Assembly (NCBI GenBank): GCA_947179485.1
Contig: OX359250.1
Span: 31,010,654 to 31,074,653, forward strand
Direction of reading: 5' to 3'
Length of the DNA stretch: 64,000 bases
Source of the DNA: Allacma fusca
Taxonomy: Eukaryota > Arthropoda > Collembola > Symphypleona > Sminthuridae
The notes under the pieces are model-generated. The model made no database searches. It was not told the origin of the DNA and was given only the letters and a program-made list of their open reading frames with translations. Position 1 is the stretch's first letter, and the number at the start of each line of letters is the position of its first letter. Both the position numbers and the translations under genes were made by a program. Positions 12,205 through 25,700 of the stretch are shown here, in pieces.

Positions 12205-15200
12205 ACAATGGTCGGATTTGAGGGAAGCTGAAATTTTCCAGTTGAATTTCCATTGGGAATAATTCCGAATTCTCGTGTCTTTAATTATGTAAAGAAAGTT
12301 TGGAGATATATGATAGTAATTAGCCCCTGGATTTTATTTGGTTTGGATTTTGTAGCCCGAAGTCCGGATGTCACAATAATTGATAATATTTGTATAAGTG
12401 GCGGCGGAGATGCGGGGGAATTAGTTCATAGGGAGGAGAAGCTAGGATTATTTTTAATGAGGTAAATGTGGTACCGTTTCTGGGAAACGAAGGCGAGCAG
12501 TAGTACTAGGAAGCACGTGTTCTCGGGTTTGGTTAAATTCTAGCTAAAATGCATACGTGATTGGAGAAGGCCCTGCTGTCCTCTCCGTTACCATCGACCA
12601 AGGATGTAGTATTTATCTGCTCTTAACGTCCTGGAATTTTTCAAGGATGCAGCTCATGACGGAGAGAGTGTGGGAAAATATGAGGACTCTACACCTTCCG
12701 CCGTCCCAAGTCTTCAATGGATAAATATCTAGCGAGGGAAGAGCAGCGGAGCGAGGAAGGTGCAATGGGGTCATGCAAATATTGCGTAAATAGGTTTAGG
12801 ACCACTTACCCTACACCCCCTGTACTGTAAACATTCCGCAATCTGCACAGACAACCTCTCGCGTGTACACCAACCATTCATAATTTAGTTCAACCCAAAG
12901 ATTAAACAACTGTAGTAGCTTTCTCCAACTACAAAAAATTTACCGCATTCCTCCATAATACGCTCAAAATCTTTTTTCCCCATCCAAACTCCATTGAATG
13001 TCAAAAATACACGAAGAACATAAAAAATTTTTGATTCCCTTACAACTCACTCTAATTTTTTTGAATGAGCCTTGAGAACACATTTATATTGCCAAAAAAA
13101 ACCAGAATATTTATTTATAATTTATTAGAGTTTTTGCAATCACTGATAATTTTACATTCCACGATTCCACTGTTACAGAATAATCTTTAAAAAATTCAGT
13201 AGGAAATATTTGCTGGAATTACGTCCCCAAATTAGGATAATTACTTCAAAATATTTTAACCGAATTTCCGAGATAACTTCTGGGAGTTCTAACATTAAAA
13301 TTTTAAAATTACATTCTACTAAAAAATTCACCAGTTTCAGCCCAAAGTTATTTTTTTCTAAATTTTGAATTCCAATTGATATAAATAATTTTAATTTGAA
13401 TACTGAATCTGTTCCACGCTAGAATTTAAATTTCTATTACTTTTTATTTTTCTGACTGTTGCAATTTTTGAGGGTTGAGTGCGTGAAAGCTATAATAATT
13501 ATTCTACATTGATTTTTTATTTATTTCCTACCCTCACCACATCATCCAACACGGACGTTATATTTCTCCGTAAACATTTTTTCAGATTTATTTCGAATAC
13601 TTTTTCCCAGGATGAACCAGCCACATGTAGAATTTCTCTTCGTAACCCACTAAATAATTTTCCCCCATCTATAAAAGTTTACTATTTTATTTACTGATTT
13701 TTACTCTCTGTGGATTCCTTAAAAGACACGGACCCCGGTTTGGATCCCTCTCTTGAAGCCCTTTACGCAATATTTGTACGCCCCCTCACAATCAGCGTAG
13801 TGCACGCACTCACACATAGCAATAGGGTCGATAGCGTAGAGGATTCGAACTTTAAGGAGCCAGAAGTGGGCGAGCGTTCGACTACGGGCTGGGTTGATGT
13901 AAAATCCTATCCACAATTTCCCATATTTTAATTCAGAATTCATTTCCGGAGCCCCCTTTTAAAGGCTCAAAAAATTCATGTATTCGCTCACCACTTTTAA
14001 TTTATTTACGTACTTACTCGACCCACTTAAAAAAAAGTAAGATAAGTTTAGAGTATCTACATTTAAATGCTCCTGCTCCCATTTCAAAACTCCTTCAGAT
14101 TGCGAGTAAGATTTCCTCCAAAGTAAAGCTCACTATTAAAATCCCCATACTTAATTTCCCGTCACCTCCCAGAACTTCCGATTAGAATCCTCACGACAAA
14201 AAAAATATTAAAAAAATAAACAAGTGCATTTTATTTAACAGCCCTGAAATGGGAATTGCTAGTAAGTCCAGTCTGCGTGTCTGTAACTGTTAACAAATGA
14301 CACTGTCGGACTCATCATGCAAGTCTAATACGTCAATTAAGGACGCTTCATTAAATGAACATTACCATCAATACTCATATGAGCTCGGATCCAGTTAAAA
14401 ATTCCATAACTGTAAACTTTTCCCCCAAAAGTTTATTCAATTTAATAGCAACTTGTAGCGGAGGGAGGACATGTCATGTCAAAAAATTCCTAAACAAAAT
14501 TCTTCCTCCAGCAAAAATGTATTCCCTTGTGACACAACTGCGTGCACACAATTTTTCAAAACTGATAATAATCCCAACAATTAAACTTTCCCCCATGTCA
14601 GATTCAAACTTCCTAACTTCTCCAAATACACACGCAAAAGAGTCCCTTCCAAAGTAACAAAAACTCCTAAACTTACTCTAAAATCATTTTCCTCCAGAGC
14701 AGTCACAGCAGTAGCTTTCCCCATTGCTATTTTTCCCCCCTATAAATCATATACAATTTTTAAACACATATTTCCCTCCATCAAAAATCTCTCTTTCGAA
14801 TATTCCAGAGAGCCCATAACCTCCGACGTGTGTGCTTGTACTGTACCTCTCTGTAAGAATTGAGTATTAAAATCTCCTTAAAATTTATCTATTTTTCTGT
14901 CAGAGAAAGCAAAAGAAAAAAAAAACCATATTCATAAAAGCACTATATTTTTGTATTGAGGTGGGATTTGAGTGAACTGAAAAAAATAAGTATTTGTAAG
15001 AGGGGGGGGAGGAGGGGGAAAATGGGAAATAAAATGTTCCCTTGGAAGACGTTGATTGGCAGATAGTTGTCAATTCAAAATGGGAGTAATGACACTCGAA
15101 TTTTGAAAGTGAACGAGGATAAATAAGTTTGGGCTTGGTTCAAAAGAGTCTTTTGGGAAGATGAGGAGGATCTGAGGAAGAAAGTATGAGAGGTGAGAAG

Positions 15201-15292
15201 AGAAGAAAGGGAACTTATAGTTCCTGACAAGAGAGAAACTCCTATATGAAGTATCTATCTTTAAGAAAAAAGAAAGTGAGGAGGGAAGGCTG

Positions 15293-15295
<3 letters not shown>

Positions 15296-15334
<39 letters not shown>

Positions 15335-15466
15335 TTTCGAGCGACCTATTTGTTAATACAAAAAAAAATTCATATTCATGCATAAAACTTTTTCTCGAAG
15401 CGTCTATAGTTTGTACAGGGCGAGAGAGCGAGAGAGTGAGAGAGAGAGAGAGAGACAGAGAGAGTC
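15296..15466. repeat. Two (GA)n tracts
   Basis: GA runs at 15296-15333 and 15420-15466, about 90 bp apart and in the same orientation. Confidence 0.9.
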
Positions 15467-16138
15467 ATGAGACTCGCTATGGTAAGAGTCAGTTGAGTTT
15501 TTTTTGTCTCTAACTCTTCTTCTTTCTTTCTTTCTTTTGCGAAGGGAAGATTAACGGTCGCCTTGGAAGACTTGGAATAAAGAAATGAGATGGGAGTTTC
15601 CGGTCCCCATGGTGTTCCTGTTGACTTGCGGATGACTTTTGGACACCAGTAAAGTACCTCTCGGCTGATTTCTCTTCGACAACTTCACTCACCCCATTCC
15701 ATGTACAGATTAAATACAGGACGGACTCATTCTCCGTTGTAAACGCCCGGGAAAGATTAACTATCCGTGTGTCCGTATCGTCTCTCTTACAAATACATTT
15801 CACTCCAGGACCAACCTAAAAATAAACATCCAAAATATTACAAAAAATACAGAGGAGCATCACGAGAGGGAAATTACTCCCAGGAACAGACACACAACCA
15901 GAACAGACGGAAGGAGCCGGAGAAATCCCCCCCAATTGTGCAAAACTCTCCGGGAAAAAAAAGAAAACAACAATAATCATAACCATAAGAGAAGGGAAAG
16001 TGTGAGGAAAATTATCTTTATTTTTAATGAATGCTCCTAGCATCCCTTCCCCGTCAACAACCATCCCACTCTCTTCATGAGGAACTGACAATAATAACAC
16101 CAACGGCACCAGCACCACCAGCAGTACCAGTCCCCGGT

Positions 16139-16260
16139 ACAACAACAACAGCAACAACAACAACAACAACAACAACAAACAAACTAAAAAACAAGTGCTT
16201 ATAAATATACAAAAAAAAGAACGAAAGAGAAAGAGAGAGAGAGAGCGAGAGAGAGAGGAA
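16139..16260. repeat. (CAA)n and (GA)n tracts
   Basis: AAC trinucleotide tract at 16139-16184, then a GA tract at about 16228-16258. Confidence 0.9.
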
Positions 16261-18110
16261 AAACGTAAGGGGAAATTTCAAGTGATTTGAAAACAAACTA
16301 GGAAATTCTCACTCTCTAATCATACTTTCAATGTTCAATCTAACTCTCAGATTATTATCTCACACGTAAAAGAAAAGAAAGGAAAAACACTCCAACCGAA
16401 GTCAGCCCTTGGAAAAAAAAAGTTGGTGACACAGTGTGAGAGACAAGCGAGAGTGCGAGAGAGAGAGAGAGAGAGTGAGGGAGGGAGAAAGCGAAAACAA
16501 GATCGATCGGCCTGAGTGTCTTGCAAGATATAGAGAAAGAAGAGAGCGAAAGAGAAAGAGAGGAACCAGCAGAACCTACCCTTATCTTTATATACATATG
16601 AGAAGCAAATGCAATGCAACACAGTGAATTGAATAGGGTAAGTATGTTTACTCTCATTTACTTTCACCATCATCAAAGGGTACTTTCACCCTTCCGTCGA
16701 CTCAATCCGTTACCTTCCAAACCCACACCATGTAGATATTTGGACGTGAGAGTCAAACCCTATATATTATACTACAGTTAATTATATTCCATATTAGACC
16801 TTCATTATATTCCGTACTATTGCCCCTACCCTATCACACCTAGCTGTCTGCATCTATAGCCCGATCCCCTGCTATCTCTGTAAGTAATCATGGATACAGA
16901 AGCCCATATGCATATGACTACAATCGCTACAAGAAATATCAACTGAGGATACGGATATCCAGGGAACGTGTGTCCCAGTCCCTGCACATACACACACACG
17001 TATTTTTGGGAAATAGAACTTTTCTGGAGGGGGGGGGGAATCCTACATCTATGGCTCTGGGAGGAAGTGAAAGGAACGCATGTAATTATGAAGGTGCCTG
17101 TGTCTTTGCTTGTGGATGACAGGGACCGAGGCAGTAGTCAGAACTGATGAGAATGCCATATGCCATTGCTGGGGCTTTCTTTGACTCAGGAGTATCTCCT
17201 AGCCTTTTCTTATCTCTCATGTGGAGTTGTCTCTATGATAGGGCCAGGGCGGATATTTATTACTGTACTGTTACTCTCCTCTAATAAGAGCCGTAGTTGG
17301 TAGTGGTGCTTCTGAGGAGGGAGCTTTCTTCCCTCAAGTTATTCCATGTGTATTTATGTAATTTAATCTATATTCCTCCAGCACCTCGCTCTCTCCCCAG
17401 TCCTGGCACTGCATATGTTCTGGGGTGGTGGTATGTCCCTGTGTATATCCGGCGAGAGTGCCGAGGAGCCCATAGAGCCCTAGCCTTGCGGAGAGTGTTG
17501 GCGGGGAGGACTATCTAAATGTATTTTCTTATGAGGCCATTGACTAACAATAAGCTTATATTTTGGCGTGAAACCATTAACGGGCTCTATTTTTCCTACT
17601 CTGGGTCTTATATATAGATATTTTGAGGGAGTCGTGCCTGTATGGGCTGGGGCTGCGGCGGGGTATAGGAAATCAGCCCGTGCAATAATTCCATAAATAA
17701 AGCCAGTTTATGTATTCATACATGTGTTCGTCCGTGAGTGGGCCTACGGGAAGTGAGCCTTTCATGTACGGAGAGGGGATCCTGCTCCTTACATATACTG
17801 TCTGCCCATACTGGCTTTCTCCTCAGAATTGGGAGCTCTCTATGGGTAGTCATATGCTCGCTCGGATCCGGGAATAATGTCTCGGAATGTAAAACCAGTG
17901 TAAGTATGAGGAGGACTGGGAGATAAAGCCTGTTTACAAGTGTAGTCATATTCAAAACTCTTGTCGGACTTGTATCTATATGCACACTCACACATACACA
18001 CACACACACACTCACTCCCTGCTAAGTACGTACATGGGTTTGAGTAATGGTAACATCCTGCATGTGGTTCAACATTGGACTTATCTCACTCTGAGCGTAT
18101 AGGCCAAATC

Positions 18111-18180
18111 ACATACATACACACACACACACACATATATCTATATATATATATAATTATATATATATATATACACACAT
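18111..18180. repeat. Compound (CA)n-(TA)n microsatellite
   Basis: CA run, then TA run with an ATAATTATAT centre, then CACACA; the TA part is self-complementary. Confidence 0.9.
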
Positions 18181-18409
18181 GACAGACTGGAATGAGCAGC
18201 TTTCTGTGTACATGCGTGAGTGTGGGAAAGGACGTGAGTAAAAAAAGGAGAAAGTATACATAGGCCCAGTTGTACTTGTATATATTTACTGAGGAGTGCA
18301 GCACAAAGGCTCAGAGCTTCCTCCCTGTCTCGGAGTAACTTCAGACTACATCAGAGAGTCGCTGTACAAAAAGAAACCGTAGTGTGTGCTAAAGCTGGAG
18401 GGACTAGCT

Positions 18410-18586
18410 CATGTGTGTGTGTCTGTATGTATGTAAGTGTGTATATATGTGTGTGTGTGTGTGTAGAGTGAAAGCTGGGAGTATTTTCTCTGAGATAGCC
18501 CTTGTATGTGTACGTATGTATATACACGTAATTATGTGTGCATATGTACATGTGTGTATACGTATATGCATGTGAGAGTGTGTGTT

Positions 18587-18630
<44 letters not shown>

Positions 18631-18632
18631 TG
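18410..18632. repeat. TG/TA-rich tract ending in (GA)n
   Basis: Loose GTGTGTATGTA repeats, a TG run at about 18586-18603 and a GA run to 18630. Confidence 0.85.
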
Positions 18633-19370
18633 AGACTGAGGGAACTTGCTGGTTCTCTGCAAGTGACATGTCCATTTGGAGACAAGCATGCCTGGCAGTA
18701 GGGCTCTTCTGCACAATCAGAGCTCGTCCAGAATTCAGACTTTTACAGAATCTCGCAGGTAAATTTGGAATCCGACTAGTCCGGAAACTCTCCCTCTTAT
18801 CTCAGGACTAAATACATTATTGTGAGTGGGTGAAAGGAGCGGCGAGCTTTTTGGGGAGCTCCTCACGAGAGGAAATAATGGTCGTTCCCTTGTTCAATTT
18901 TTAGCCGAATCCATTTGTAATTGTGTCATTGTAAATGTCAAAATATGCTCTTTGTCAACCACGCTTTCTTCAAGAGTTCCTCCTTCCCTACAGCGATGTC
19001 CTCATCTCTCCAGCCCCTATGAGTCCATATGTACGTCCATGGAACTTCGCCCTCCTGAGTGCTCTCCCGACTCAGAGTCCAGTCCCTGGCATTTCTTCCC
19101 AGCCTTACGCACATACATACGTACATACATACATACAGATACACCTTTGCGTACGACTGCTACCTCCATAGAGCCCAAGTACCTACAGCTAATAAAATGC
19201 TCCTCCACAAAATCCAAACGTGTGCCCACTCTCACCCATATATACTCGAAGGCGTCTGGATGATATATGAGTGCCGAGTTGTAATGATATAATTACAAGC
19301 CAGCCCGTATTTCCTTATTAGTAGGTCCCTATGTATATCAAATGGACATTTATGTATCCCCTCACACACA

Positions 19371-19423
19371 CATACATACATACATACATACATACATACA
19401 TACATACATACATACATACATAC
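19371..19423. repeat. (CATA)13 tetranucleotide microsatellite
   Basis: Pure CATA repeats; a shorter copy lies at about 19112-19136. Confidence 0.95.
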
Positions 19424-20305
19424 CCACACAAGAGGAGATAAAGCCTCCGTGCGAGCCTCCTCTGGAATGAGAGCATTTACGGAGACAAGTCCGGTCTTGA
19501 TATCTCATATGCACTCTCACTAGATTCATAGCCCGCCACTATGTACGGGTCATGTATGACCCTATGCACACATAAATTGTAAAGCATGGCTGGAAAGCCC
19601 GTATTATTTCCTTCCCATGATTTAATTTCACTCCCGCTCATATCCTAATTGCATCCAGGGCTCCCTTTTTATTTACAATCTCCCCCCGAATCCTCCCCTG
19701 CCCAGAGTCGTAGTCCTTGTATGTACTTCCTAGGGAAATCCTAGGAGGTGGGGAGATAGGAGAAAGTTCAATTGAAGACTTTCCAAGGAAATGGTTCAAT
19801 TAGAAAGTATCTGCAAACAATATCTCGAGTAGGATTGAAAGCGTATGAAAAAGCTTTTAACAATCCCTTTCCCTTCGAACCATTTATACGTGTAGCTTCC
19901 TAATAACTCCTCAAATTAGGCCGGGTTAGCATTCAGGATGGCAATTAATGGTTGAAAATTCCACTGAGCAGCTTTCTCCTATCTGTAAGTTATGAGAGTG
20001 CTGGTTGGGAACAACTCCTGGGAGATAAGAGGGAGAAAGGGCTGTGATAGAGGCCAGGAGGAGATTGTCCATACAATTTTTTTTTTCTTAGGGAGGTAGA
20101 AAGGCCCACACTCCTATAACTATAGTCATAGGGCTGTAGATACGAAAGTCCGTACTTGAGGCCTTGCACACTCATCGTATATTAAATATATTGCGTACAC
20201 ATTTTTATTACCTCTTTGTTTGTGTTTCCTGGCGACTTGGCTGTAAAAAAGGACAACTCTGTTTTGGGTGCTCTATAATATTGGAAAATTGCTCCTTTCT
20301 CCGTA

Positions 20306-20347
<42 letters not shown>

Positions 20348-22117
20348 TAAAGAGAGTTGCGGTTAAGTAAAAAGCATGTATTGAACGCTGGGCTTCGTAT
20401 ATGAGAACGTGGTGGACGTTTAAATAAATGATTTTCTCTTCTCTCTCCCTTTTGCTTCTCACATTTTTTTTCAAGTGTTTTCCCATTCAATAAAAGTATG
20501 AAATGTCCCTTGTTCTATTATGGTTCCCATTAAATATCGATTTTCAATTTCCTATTCATCTCTCTCCATACGTGTGGAGTATATGGGTGTGTGTGTGTGT
20601 GTGTGTGGTATAGTAAGAGGGCTGGGCATAATGTGACATATGTAAAAAGTGGTTTAGGCTGGACGCAGTCAAGGTGCAAAAAAAAACTATATGGACATGT
20701 CAATTTCTCGTCGACTTTTTATGTGACCAGGTGGTTGTGGGGGCACTGAGGAAGGGGGGACAGGGTAGGAGCGGGAGTGTGCATACAGAAAAAAAGCACA
20801 TTTCGAATTTCTCGTCAGCAGTCATAAACATTAAAAAAGTTGTCGCGTGCGTACAACGACTTTGAAGGCTGTTGGCTTCTTTCCCTTTTTATCGATAAAT
20901 GACTTTCTTTGAAACTTACAGTGTATAATTCAAAACTGTGAAGTCTAACTTGCTCAGAGTGGGGACGACTCCTACCTTGGAATTTATACACTGTCCTGTA
21001 TATTACGTCTAATTTAACTTTTTTTCATGCCAGTTACTCATGTACTCCAGACACACACAACTTTCCCAGTGGAGGGGGAAAAAATATGGGGAGGAATAAA
21101 ACACGGGATTTTTCCAATCTTTTTTTATTCAATTTTTTTTTCATACCCAAGCTCTTGTTACTCGAGCTGGAGCCGAACTTTGGCCAAAGTTGGGGATTGC
21201 AGGGGTCTGTAAAATTAAATTATTAATTTCCGCATTAAACAACCAAAGTTTGAGTGAGAAGTTCTACTTACCAAATGCTTCGTGTAGGTAAACATAGATA
21301 CTACAACTTTTAATTATGTCTAAACTCTCTGCTTTACAAAATCATTTTATATTTCCCTTATTTTTTTCCATCCCTCCATTTCCCCCTACTATTCTTTTTT
21401 TTTTAAAATATTTACCCACCTCAGATCCTATGCATTTAGTTTTAGACCTTCTCAAGCGTCAAGGTCTCGGATTTAATTGGGTTTCACATTTCTGATTTTT
21501 CTAATTTTGTCTCAATTCAAAATTTTCAACTCTTTTTTTTCATGTTTTTTTTTCGTAGGAACTCAAAAAATAGAATTATTTTGAAATTTTAGCAAACGGG
21601 AAAATTTCTCATGGATTTTGAATTTTGATCTTTGGATTTGTATTCATTCAAATGTCAGGTTTAGATTCTAGGGATTAGGGATTTTGGTGTTCGATTTTTG
21701 GGGTTAGGATTTGGATGATAATGATTTTGTAGTTGGTTGGCGGAGCGTTGTTTTGAAAGGGCTTTCTCGGGTGCCTCTCCCTCTGTGTATAATTAATGCT
21801 CTCCCTTGATTTTGTTTTTTTTGTACGAGGCAGAGCATAATTATGTATTCTGTTTTCCCTGTGTAGTCCCTTCTTTTTGTTTCCCATTTCTTTCATGAAA
21901 ATTCCGGGACTAATTAGTGCGAGTTCTCTTTTTGGAGGAAGGAGAAAATATTCCGTATGTTTTCACTGGAGGGTTTTCCATGTGAAAGAGTTGGAAGTGA
22001 GCGTTAGCTATTGTTAGTTAGCTTTTATAGTAAAAACTCGGGCCAAGTTTAAGGAGAATGCGGTGGTGGGTTGAAGTGGAACAAGAAGATGCTATGAATG
22101 CATGGGAGAAGGGAGGA

Positions 22118-22149
<32 letters not shown>

Positions 22150-22689
22150 AAAAAAAAAGAGACAGAGGAAACAATGAGAGTGACGCTCAAAAGCATGCTC
22201 CCCCTTCCCTCCTTACTGCACCTTCAAACATACAGTGTTAACGTAAATGGAGCCCTAAGCTGTTTCCAATTATGTGAAGTTCATTCAATATTTACATTTA
22301 GGTGTTTAGATCCTGTCGCTGTAATCTGATTGTCAATATGTCATTTCCACTGACAGACGGATGGTCTCTGCTCTTGAAATAATAGCTGAATTTAAATCCG
22401 GCCTTGATCATTAAGTACGACCGAACCAGGTGACTAGGCCGGGGAAGACTGACGGCAGAACAAATAAGCCAGGATAAACAAAATCACAATAACGTACACA
22501 AACAATGGGGACTGTAGCTTTTCCTCCTTATCTACACTTACTATATACTTTTAAAACGTGCATATTCCTGAGGAGGCATTGCAATTCCCGGTCTCTATCC
22601 CTAAATAGTACCAGCATATCTAGCTGCCATGGTCGTACCTTTCACAAGAATTTCCATCCTTTGCATTATAATAATGTAAAGGGTTCACG

Positions 22690-22742
22690 CTCTCTCTCTC
22701 TCTCCCTCTCTCTCTCTCTCACACACACACATATATATATAG
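22690..22742. repeat. Compound (CT)n-(CA)n-(TA)n microsatellite
   Basis: Three dinucleotide types follow each other without spacer. Confidence 0.95.
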
Positions 22743-25700
22743 TTGTGAGCTCCTTTCCCTACTTTCCCCATTCTTTGGAACTGTATGCAGATTTAATCGG
22801 GGAAAAATATACCTTCAAGGTTCCTTCCCTTTATGTACCAGGGGATTGTTATTGATTAGATTAACACGTACTTTCCTTCCCTCGTCCCTCTTTTCCCTTC
22901 GCTTTCTCCATCCTTCCCTGTCTCTCTCATTCTCCTACTTTCCCTCCCTGTTCCCTCCGTTTGTCTCCCTCTCTCTCTCTCTCACTGACGGTCTCAAGTC
23001 CTGTCTCTCCCTGCTTTCTCCACACCTCGACATACTTGAAATTCCAAAGTGTTTCCTCCGAAAACAGAGAAGGTATGAATTTTAATGAGCAAATCTAACA
23101 AAAATATATGCTCAGGATGTGGCGTCTGAGAGAAAGGTGAGAGACATTTTTGTAATGCTCCGAGACAGTTTCTCCTCTTTTTATACAAAAGCATACCAAA
23201 ATTCAAAACGTATTTCGAAGCTAATCAATCACTGGTAATGGCCTTACCATTAAAGCCAGACCTCACCTTAGAGAGGGGAAAAAATTCGTGGGGAAAGAGA
23301 GAGAGAGAGAGAGCTAAGAGGGAAAGCTCTGAAAAGAAGGATGAAGAAGCAATGGATTACACTCTGCATATATGTTTGCAAGTAGAAAGAGACACTGAAT
23401 TTTTTATACGACCGAGGCGCGAGCTTGTCCACATAAATTTTACTCATGTTAATCTGTCTTGTTGGGCACACAAATTTTAAGGTTCAATTTAACTTCATTG
23501 AAAATTTAACTTAAATTAACTCCCTCCCTTTCCGCTTCCCTCGTCTCCAAACCTGACCTGCTTTCCAGCCCCAGAGTTTCTCTTTCCAAACTGCCTCTTA
23601 TGACCTACTTCTAATCCCCTTATTACTCCAAGTGCCTATGTATTTATCTTTAAGTGGGGAAAGGGAATTTTGCTTTCTCCAACTTTCACTACTTGGTACT
23701 CCTCACGACTCGCCTTCCTCAAAAAAAAAAAACTTTGGAGAGGATATAATACGAATTGATGGAAGGTGCTGGGGACACATGTGTTTGGGAAATTGTTCAA
23801 GGAGGGATTTTTAATTTTAGGTATTATTTAAAAATTGGCTCCACTCAAACACCAGGCTATTAGTACGTAACTATTAGTAGACTTGCTGTGGGGAATTTTT
23901 TAATACTATCCCAGCCTTTTGAAGGAGATGGCTCAACCTCGTTATTTCAATGTGTACGATTTTTTTTCCCCCAAGAATTAATAAAAGGAGCCATGGAGGT
24001 AATGCAGAGAGGAGGGAGAGAAAGTACAGTGTGGGGCCAGGGAGAAGGGAAAAAAGAGTGGAGTGAGGGCCATAGCATGACTTGATGTTCTTAAGGATAT
24101 AACCTGAGAGGAAGGGGATTTACGGTACATTTGCTCAAAGCTGCCCTAATGACTGCAAAAAGATCAATCAAAAACAACGACTCAAGTCAAATGAACTTGC
24201 GATAAAAGTTGTTGACGGTTTTAGGTGTGCAGACTTGCTTTTTGTCCCTGATTGATGCTTTTTTCTCCCTAGGAAAATACACGTACTTGGTACATGGAAA
24301 AACCAATCAATTCTCTTTCTCCGCAACCCCAAATGTAGATTTTGTCAAACCACACCTCAATTCAGTTTGTGCTGTGTGTGAGAGAGAGAGGGAGAGAGAG
24401 AGAGAGAGAGAAAGTCAGAGAGAATAGAAAGAAAAAACTAGCTCAACCTTTGGCATTACTTCCCTCCTCGTGTGTGTCCTTGGAAGGTTCAAAAAAAGAT
24501 GCGACTCTCGTCCAATTCACGAAAAGGGGTGTGAGGAATACGAACGACAAGACAATTTCCTCGGACTTATGCAAGTTTCTACAAGGCAGATTGATCCCAG
24601 GGAAAATATACTGGGAAAAGAGACTTTCTCTTGGGTGAATTTCGAGAAGGCTCCTAGACTTCCAGGGGTCGATATTAAGTGAACAAGATCAATGTAAAAA
24701 AAAGCAGGAGAGAGAGGAAGAGTAAGCAAGGGAAAGTATAGTATAACAAAGCAGGAAAAATGAGCGTGAAGGAGGAGAAAGCAAGTGAAAGAGTCGACGG
24801 AGAGAAAGGGAGACGAAGGGAGAGAGAGTGGAAAAAAGAGGGAAAATTATAAAAAGAGGAAGAATGAAGAAATAAAAATGAGGGAAACTATGAGGTTATG
24901 AAAAAGCGAGCAAGTCACAGCTTATGATCCACCCTTTAACTGTTAGCAGAAGAAAGCATGGAGTAAGAACAGCAATCATGCTCAACGGCTAATTAGGCTA
25001 ATTTACTGACTAAACAGACGCTCTACTGAAAGATTTCCCCTCTCGCTGTAGTTCTCAAACTAGAGTCCTTGTACAACCTAAAGTCAGCAAATTCACTTAC
25101 AGTTCTCCTTTGCTCCGTTGTTTCGTGAAATCAATTCGTTTCATTCACGCTTATTTCCCTTATTTCCACATTGTTTCGTTTTTCCTCGCCCCAGACAGAT
25201 CCTCCTGAACCTTTCATGCACTCCCTTCATTCTCACCTTCCCACAGCTGGCTCCCTGTAAGCCCCTGGAAAGCTGGCGATAAAGGGAGATGTGAGATTGA
25301 GCAGGAATATCTACCTTGGAATCATACAACCAATGCTGATTGGGTATCCTTCATCTCTTTCTCTCCCAGCCCTTTCCCCTTCTCTTGAGAAGGTGAAGTT
25401 CCATTTTTTTTCCTCCGAGAATTTTTTCTCACAGAATAAAAACCTTTGAGAGAGAGAGAGAGAGAGTGAGGGAAGAGAGAAATCCTCCCAATAAATTATT
25501 TGTGGAGAAATAGAGTGCAGCAGCAGCATAGTTGAAATAATACAAAGGCACACATTATTTTGCAAAGCTTGTCCTTAAAGCTCCATTCTTTATTCATGCA
25601 AACATGCTTGTCATTTGATTTGTCGTGGTGGCCGGAGGACTTTTTCCCTTTGAATTGCAACCAACTCATTTGACTCCATCCCGATCGATATTTTACGGGT

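Noticed and set aside
13719..13943. tRNA-like or SINE-like segment (minus strand contains AGTTCGAATCC, close to a pol III B box)
   Set aside because: No matching A box at the right distance and the arms do not pair as a tRNA, so a chance match is more likely.
14355..14657. 100-codon ORF without simple repeats
   Set aside because: Composition reflects local AT-rich DNA and nothing in it resembles a known family; not supported as a gene.
18351..18716. 121-codon ORF on the - strand with His/Thr and Ser/Leu runs
   Set aside because: Translation of TG/GA microsatellites only.
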